Source: Prostheceraeus crozeri (Eukaryota; Platyhelminthes; Polycladida; Euryleptidae). Taken from it: a stretch of 64,000 bases of DNA. The notes under the pieces are model-generated. The model did no database searches. It worked only from the letters and a program-made list of their open reading frames with translations, and was not told the DNA's origin. Position 1 is the stretch's first letter. Every line of letters starts with the position of its first letter. Positions 58,184 to 64,000 of this stretch are shown piece by piece. The position numbers were made by a program, and so were the translations under genes. The DNA is taken from NCBI GenBank assembly GCA_907163375.1, contig CAJQUW010006088.1:329937-393936 (forward strand), read 5' to 3'.

Positions 58184-58773
58184 ACACGGGAAGACAACAC
58201 TATTGAAGCACATAGCTGCGCGGAAGATGAATATCCCAGAAAACATTGATATCTTGTTGTGTGAACAAGAAGTCAGAGCAGACGATACCAAAGCAATCGA
58301 TGCTGTTGTCAAATCAGATAAGAAGCGGATGGCGTTACTGGAAGAGGAGGAAAAACTTCGTGGACTGATAGAAAATTCATCGCGTTCTGATGAAGCCATG
58401 GAACGTCTGAAAGAAGTCTACGAAGAATTGAATGCCATGAAAGCTGATTCAGCGGAGGCCCGTGCCCGTCGTATTCTCAAGGGTCTCGGCTTTACTGTAC
58501 CGATGATGGAACGACCAACCAATGGCCTGTCTGGAGGATGGAGGATGAGAGTCTCACTAGCTCGAGCACTCTTTCTGGAGCCAACGCTTCTCCTGCTTGA
58601 CGAACCGACCAATCATCTGGACCTCAATGCTGTCATCTGGTTAGACAATTACCTACAAGGCTGGAAGAAAACGCTCCTCATCGTCTCCCACGACCAGAGT
58701 TTCCTCGATAATGTTTGCACAGATGTAGTGCATGTTGATCAGAAGAAGCTTTTCTACTATCGTGGCAATTTCA
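58184..58773 (+). CDS. ABCF1: ABCF1, third coding exon (core of ATPase domain 1)
   Basis: The acceptor is CTTTTCAG (58183), the donor is GTAAGT (58774), and the phase is 2 in and 1 out. The first base completes the Walker A glycine and gives GPNGHGKTTLL (Lys465, Thr466). It continues with [15 protein letters not shown], a helical arm rich in Lys/Glu, the signature [15 protein letters not shown] (from residue 577) and Walker [13 protein letters not shown] (Asp601, Glu602). The H-loop is [15 protein letters not shown]. All ATP-binding motifs of domain 1 are intact. The ABCF-type tandem ATPase hydrolyses ATP on the ribosome and has no membrane domain. The intron before it (8.6 kb) hosts the Harbinger and RTE insertions. 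Confidence 0.96.
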
Positions 58774-59583
58774 GTAAGTTTTGAAGATGAATGTGACGAA
58801 ATGACAAAAGCAAAAGAATAATCACTGTAGTTGATGTAATCATGAAAATACTTCATATTAAGGAAAGCAAAAGACAGACTCACAATTTGTAGCGATGAAA
58901 CCAGAAATAACCAGAATTGCGTAATATCTTTACTAAATATAGAATGTGCTGAAATTCGTCGTTAGCGCTGTCATATATGTGCACATCTATATAAGTTTTC
59001 GATGTTGCACATGGATGAATGATTTAAATGATGGCTCCCGAGTGATTTTATCTCGACATAAGTTCCCGAGGATTCTCGACTTTTTCGATTCACCCAGTAT
59101 TTATTATATTCCTTATTGATATTACTTCTATCGGTGCACCAAGTAGGTAAAATGATAATCCGAAACACATCTTCAAGATCAACATATCTGTCAGATCTGT
59201 CCTTAACCAATCCCGAATATTTTTTGCATTTTACTACTTTGTTAGTGAAATTAAAAGCAAATTAAAATTTAAGTTAACACATTCGCGACAGCTTTCGAAA
59301 TCACTGAAGACTTAATGTAAGGTGCATCGGTATGAAATTCAAGATCAATTTATCGATCGTGATTTTATTAAAGTCTCTAAAGCAAAACTGAGCACTGTAA
59401 TTTTCAACATGAAAGGAGCTATAATCTGACCGTACTTGCTTGCTGTCAATGCCTCATTTGCTAGCAGGTGCAGTCAGCAATACTGCGAAATTGCATTAAA
59501 GTCAGTAAAAACATTTCAAGAGATTCTATTACTCATCAATTCATCAAAAATATGTGTTAAATTACCCACTTTTCCTCTCACAG
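58774..59583. other. ABCF1 intron, no feature recognised
   Basis: Ordinary intron sequence. No repeat or coding signal. Confidence 0.45.
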
Positions 59584-59696
59584 CAACATTCAAGAAGATG
59601 CTTGTTCAAAAGCGCAAGGAACAATTGAAAGAATACGAAAAACAAGAAAAGCGACTGAAGGAAATGAAGGCATCGGGTAGATCGACGAAGCAAGCG
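59584..59696 (+). CDS. ABCF1: ABCF1, fourth coding exon (inter-domain linker)
   Basis: This is a short exon of 113 bp with a CTCACAG acceptor, a GTAAGT donor at 59697, and phase 1 in and 0 out. It encodes [20 protein letters not shown] followed by [17 protein letters not shown]. This is the charged helical linker between the two ATPase domains and closely follows the human pattern FKKMYQQKQKELLKQYEKQ. Exact phase agreement with both neighbours supports the boundaries. Confidence 0.94.
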
Positions 59697-61879
59697 GTAA
59701 GTATTCAGTACAAGAGCTCCTAACATAGAAACATTGTATGAAATAGTCCTTTATCTAATGGAGTGATTGGAGGCTATCGAGTGTTAGATGAACATGTTAA
59801 AGAACTGTTGCTGTAATTAATTCCCGATTTATTCATAAGTTTATCTCCTATTTAACTTTGGGTGACAATTTTTTGATATGCAAGACGGCCGTCGTACTGT
59901 ATTTGCTGTCGCCTCTGATTCGCTTTCTATACTCTCTACGCAAGGGTTTGTATGCTATGCGGTGCATCCTCGATTATCAGAAATTCGTGGCGACACACAC
60001 TTACCTATGCAAGCATCTGGGCCTACTGTTTGAGCGCTAGTGCTTTAAGCACTTCCGTTGGGGTTTCTTGGCATCGGGAGCAATTGAATTCGACTCCTGA
60101 AGGGATGGCATTCTCCTAAGGGATGGCAACACCTGACGGCTCCCTGAACCCCGTCCCAATAGCAGAAGGGGTGGGTCGACACCACCATGGCATTCTCCTC
60201 AAGCCGTCTAGATTATGCAGCTGATCTGATAATCTCGCTTCGACCCTGAAGCATTCAATTATTTTATCGTATTCTAAAGAGCGAAGTTCAGTGCTTTGCT
60301 TCATGGGTTGACTTTTTATGTCAACTCTTTTGTGTTTTGTTATTACATGATGTACTTAATAAAACTGTCAAGTTCGATTGGATTGAAATATTTTCAAATC
60401 AACATTTCACGATTCACATATGCAAGGTATATCAATTTTAATTCTTGGTATTACATGTATTTCGATTAAATAGAATTACACTTGTGCAATTAAATTAACT
60501 CGCATTTCATTCCTTTTTTCTTTGTTTTAAGTGTATGTACCTACGGGTAACCACATGTGATGTACAATACCTACGAAGCTACCCAAAAATTAAAGTTCTT
60601 CGACTATCGAAAGCTGAAAAAAATTGAGTTCATGATTTTCCGATAGTCGAGGATGCACTGTATTGACATGTGACAGTCTAGAAAAGGCTTTAATATACCT
60701 GGCAACTTAATTCAACTCTAAAAAATATTCACGGCTGAATATGCTAGCAATTCCCGATTAGTGCACAAGACATTGATCTGGTGCAAAAAGCAGAAGACTC
60801 ATCATCAAGAGAGAAAATAGCAGATGATAGTGAATATTTGTGTGTTACACTATATATTTATATATGTATATATAAACGAGATCTGCGCAAGCGGGGAAAA
60901 CGGCCGTAAAACGGGATGAGTGAGTGAGTGAGTGTATATATAAACGAGATAATAACCTAGTCGACTTTATCAACTTGTCTCTTCCTCCATCTTGTTACTA
61001 TCAAGTGATGACATCAACCGTGATGTATTTCGATTTCATTTATTACATCTGGATAATTTTTGCTGTTTGGTGGGATCTAGAATAAAAGATGAAACAATCA
61101 TATTATAGGTATAGCCTATACGCATTATGTATCAATGAATTGATGCATTATTTGTTGAAGGACCTGAGAAGCAATGAATTTCCTTTTAAAAACATCTATG
61201 TAGCATTTATATTTGTTTTTAGTGTATTTGCTCGTGATTTGACATTTCTACTGCTGAATTGAGGTAAATCTTCAAGGTTTTCTCATGTCTCTATTCAAAC
61301 TACATTTTGATTGTTGATTTGAGTTGTTGAATGATTGAAAATCGAAGTTTTACACATGAACTGGAAAAGGTGTAATATTCAGCGGAAATTTTGAACGATG
61401 GATGGTGGTTATGACGGCAAAACCGGCAGAATAATCATTCCGTTTAACTTTCTACAGTCGACAGGTAGGTTTTCTAAAATGAAACTTCAAAAATAATTGC
61501 GGTTTCCAGGGATAGTAAAGGTCAGCCATGTGCATGTTTATTCCTCTATATTCCTATATCTAATATTTCTGCGCATAGTATAATGTATGCTATGGGAACA
61601 AAGTGTGAGTGACTCATATGAATCACAGTTGGGACTCTCATACTGACAAAAATTGTTAAAAAATTAATGGATAACATTATCTTTGGGATCCAAATTACCT
61701 TGGATTCAACAACTTCAATACGATAGTAGAGAGTGTGGAAATGATTTTTTTTCATTCGGATTCAACCATTTTCCGTTGATTCCATCTGTAGAGTGAATTT
61801 ACCCTGATATTGTCTATGAAAATGCAACATATGAAACATTCCGATTAGATATCAGCATCATTTTTTTATCAAATTGCAG
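59697..61879. other. ABCF1 intron with one short retroposon tail
   Basis: Mostly AT-rich. 60050-60300 is richer in GC and could be an old repeat without identifiable family. A 51-bp insertion with target duplication lies at 60883-60933. Confidence 0.45.
60883..60933 (+). mobile_element. 51-bp retroposon remnant with 17-bp target duplication
   Basis: CTGCGCAAGCGGGGAAAACG, then a short GC-rich stretch and a GAGT-GAGT-GAGT-GAGT tail. It is bounded by a perfect 17-bp direct repeat GTATATATAAACGAGAT (60866-60882 and 60934-60950). This is the form of a severely 5'-truncated LINE or SINE insertion ending in a tetranucleotide tail. Confidence 0.75.
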
Positions 61880-62311
61880 GAGAAAGTGCAGAAAGACCTG
61901 TTGACTCGGAAGCAGGCTAAGAATCGCACCAAACTGCAGATGAATAACGAAGCTGATGATCGTGGACCAACTGAGTTGTTGGAGAGGCCGCGAGAGTATG
62001 TTGTAAAGTTTACCTTCCCCAATCCACCACCGCTGAATCCGCCCATTCTCGGTCTTTACGATGTTACTTTTGGCTATCCCGGACAAAATGTGCTATTCAG
62101 GAATCTAAACTTCGGTATCGACATGACGAGTCGTGTCTCAATCGTCGGTCCTAATGGTGTTGGTAAATCCACGCTTATCAAGCTTCTGGTTGGTGCTATT
62201 ACCTCTGACATTGGAGAAAGTAGGAAAAACCATCGTTTGCGGATAGGCAAGTATGATCAGCATTCGGCAGACCAACTGAACCTGAATGAAACCCCAGTGG
62301 AATATCTGCAG
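61880..62311 (+). CDS. ABCF1: ABCF1, fifth coding exon (start of ATPase domain 2); gene continues past window
   Basis: The acceptor is AAATTGCAG, the donor is GTGTGT at 62312, and the exon is phase 0/0 with 144 codons. It completes the linker (EKVQKDLLTRKQAKNRTK) and encodes the conserved REYVVKFTFPNPPPLNPPIL and GLYDVTFGYPGQNVLF segments. The second Walker A is GPNGVGKST (Lys792, Ser793), and the exon ends RKNHRLRIGKYDQHSADQLN to TPVEYLQ. The signature and Walker B of domain 2 are missing from the window. From the human gene about 160-170 more residues are expected, so the full protein should be near 1000 residues, longer than human (845) because of its tail. The sequence after 62312 does not supply the expected next exon. 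Confidence 0.95.
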
Positions 62312-64000
62312 GTGTGTATCAAATTGTTTCAACAGGGGGAGCGTTTCATTGTTGACCATTTTTGATGAGACATATTTTGTTTTCATCTTACATGTCCCAT
62401 CAAGAATGATCAACTATCAGTTGATGGTAGCTAATGTACTAGGTATATGAGTATGTTATGTCAAAAGTAGTTACTCGTCAATTACGAAGATTTTCTTTCT
62501 GATAAATGTTTCAGCGAATGAACCACAAGGCATCTAGTCTTTTGTCTGACAATCGGTTGGAAGCCAATCCAAAAGTGGAAAACACTCTCCTCTTCCACTG
62601 AAGTCGATGGAATGTTGAGGAGACAATCGTAAAAGTTGAAGATGAAATCCGAACTTACAACACTGTGTTCTGCAGATGAAATTTCACTTGATATGACTGG
62701 ACTGAAATCAGCACCGTCATCTTCCGATGAATTTTCGTGCAACGATTCTGGAATTGCTTTCTTTTACAGATATTCATTGTCTTCATCGCTTGTGATGATA
62801 TCTTCACTTTCTCTTCTTCTTCAGAAGATTGACGATCGATCTTGAAAATTAGTGGATTATCCTCTTCTTTGGTACAATTCAGTCTCTCATTCAGTTTTCG
62901 AAACAGCATATCTTCACAACAGTTCTCTTGTCGAGCATGGATTGCGGGTTGTGCAGATATTGTACCATAACCGATTGATCTGTGTAATGATTTCGAAGTA
63001 TTCTCGGTTCGATAGCTCTTTTGATTTCCTCAGCATTATTTGTTCAGCAAAATTACACAACAGAAAATAAACCGCTATCTGGATATCGTAGAATCGTTTT
63101 TCGGTATTCCCGACAAATAGAAAACGATAATACCGGTATTGCGACCCCTAGTTGTAATATACATCGCTTGTACTCTATCTACTAGTAACTGATAATGAAA
63201 CACAGCTGATTAGGTTGTCTAAATTGACTGCAATCGTCGCGTGATGAGCAATTTGATTGTCAGCTAAAGGTGGAATTCTCTGGCAGTGATTTCATTTCAT
63301 TCTTGCAACCAAGTTGCGCCAGCCAATTAAATTCGAGCTATTGTCGGCTACAGCTCACGATTGATGACTTTCTCGAGGGGTAGACAACACTATCGACAAT
63401 CGAATACGCGATGTTATATAGAGTGTTTAATTGTCAGAGCCGAAGGTCAAGAAAGAGCTCTGATGACGTGACGTTGACGTAGCCAGACAATAGTTTTAGA
63501 CAATGCATTTCTATTAACTTTAGCAACTAGACAACTTACATTGATGTCATGAACATTTCATCGGGAATGAGCAAACAAATTTTAGTGAATAGATGCGAAG
63601 AACTACATGTTGCATTGGGAGAAATTGAGCCTGAAGAAGTGTTTTAAAGGTCATCAATTTTGTGGCAACGAAAGAAGAAATAAGTCATTGTTAACACTGA
63701 TCTTTATTTAACTTCTGTGTCAGAAGATGATGTGGTCCATAAAACGATGTCGGATACTTCAAAATGGAACCTAGGGTAAATGATAATAAAATAGTAACCT
63801 AGGATGATGAAAATATCATTAATGAGAATCGCGATGGAGAAAGAAGATTGTTATCAAAACAAAAAAAGAAAATTATGATTATTATGTACTAAGTCCACAA
63901 GTGTAAACTAAAAAAGTAGAAAATCACACGGACATGCGCATTAAAAAGGATGAAAGACGGTTTGCAATTAAAATGTCTATTTATTAGCTTTGTTAACCAT
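62312..64000. other. Downstream part of ABCF1 intron
   Basis: No exon of ABCF1 domain 2 (signature, Walker B) is present. A TTTCAG at 62509-62514 is followed by an open stretch (MNHKASSLLSDNR), but this does not match the family. 63330-63490 shares short blocks with 18810-19560. Nothing else recognised. Confidence 0.45.

Noticed and set aside
62511-62600. Next ABCF1 exon after a TTTCAG acceptor
   Set aside because: The predicted residues (MNHKASSLLSDNRLEANP) do not resemble the expected domain 2 sequence and run into a stop.

Overview
The window is nuclear DNA of a metazoan, most likely an invertebrate with an AT-rich genome. The evidence is GT-AG introns of 70 bp to several kb, a clear animal-type ABCF1 gene, C2H2 zinc-finger exons, and a mixed load of LINEs, Penelope-like elements, tRNA-derived SINEs and hAT, mariner and PIF/Harbinger transposons. 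I cannot name the species. RTE elements carrying a PHD finger and abundant Penelope-like elements fit a marine invertebrate, but that is a weak guess.

Two host genes are supported, both on the + strand. Gene A (1-15146, open at both ends) has six exons whose phases join into one 756-codon frame. It encodes a C2H2 zinc-finger protein with a Lys/Glu/Arg-rich charged segment, and I do not recognise its family. Gene B (46039-62311, 3' end outside the window) is the ribosome-associated ATPase ABCF1. Its five exons join without a break into 840 codons that cover the charged N-terminal tail, the complete first ATPase domain and the start of the second.

The rest is intron and intergenic DNA filled with transposons. 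Within gene A (1-15 kb) lie LINE tails, a Penelope-like fossil with inverted arms, a three-copy dispersed repeat with a SINE and a LINE nested in one copy, and minisatellites. From 15 to 46 kb I see no convincing host exon. That stretch holds three non-autonomous hAT-type insertions with 8-bp target duplications, a possible fourth, a CR1/L2-like LINE, a decayed mariner with both ends, an RTE LINE with an uninterrupted 991-codon frame, and a long Penelope-like fossil. Within gene B lie a second inverted-arm Penelope-like fossil and, in the 8.6-kb intron that splits the Walker A codon of domain 1, a PIF/Harbinger element. An RTE LINE with an 11-bp target duplication has inserted into the Harbinger element.

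The most notable observations are the PHD finger between palm and thumb of the RTE reverse transcriptase, the repeated inverted-arm layout of the Penelope-like fossils, the five FA-x-L repeats in the ABCF1 tail, and a motif shared between the SINE body and the RTE 5' region. I did not find a clearly new biological system.
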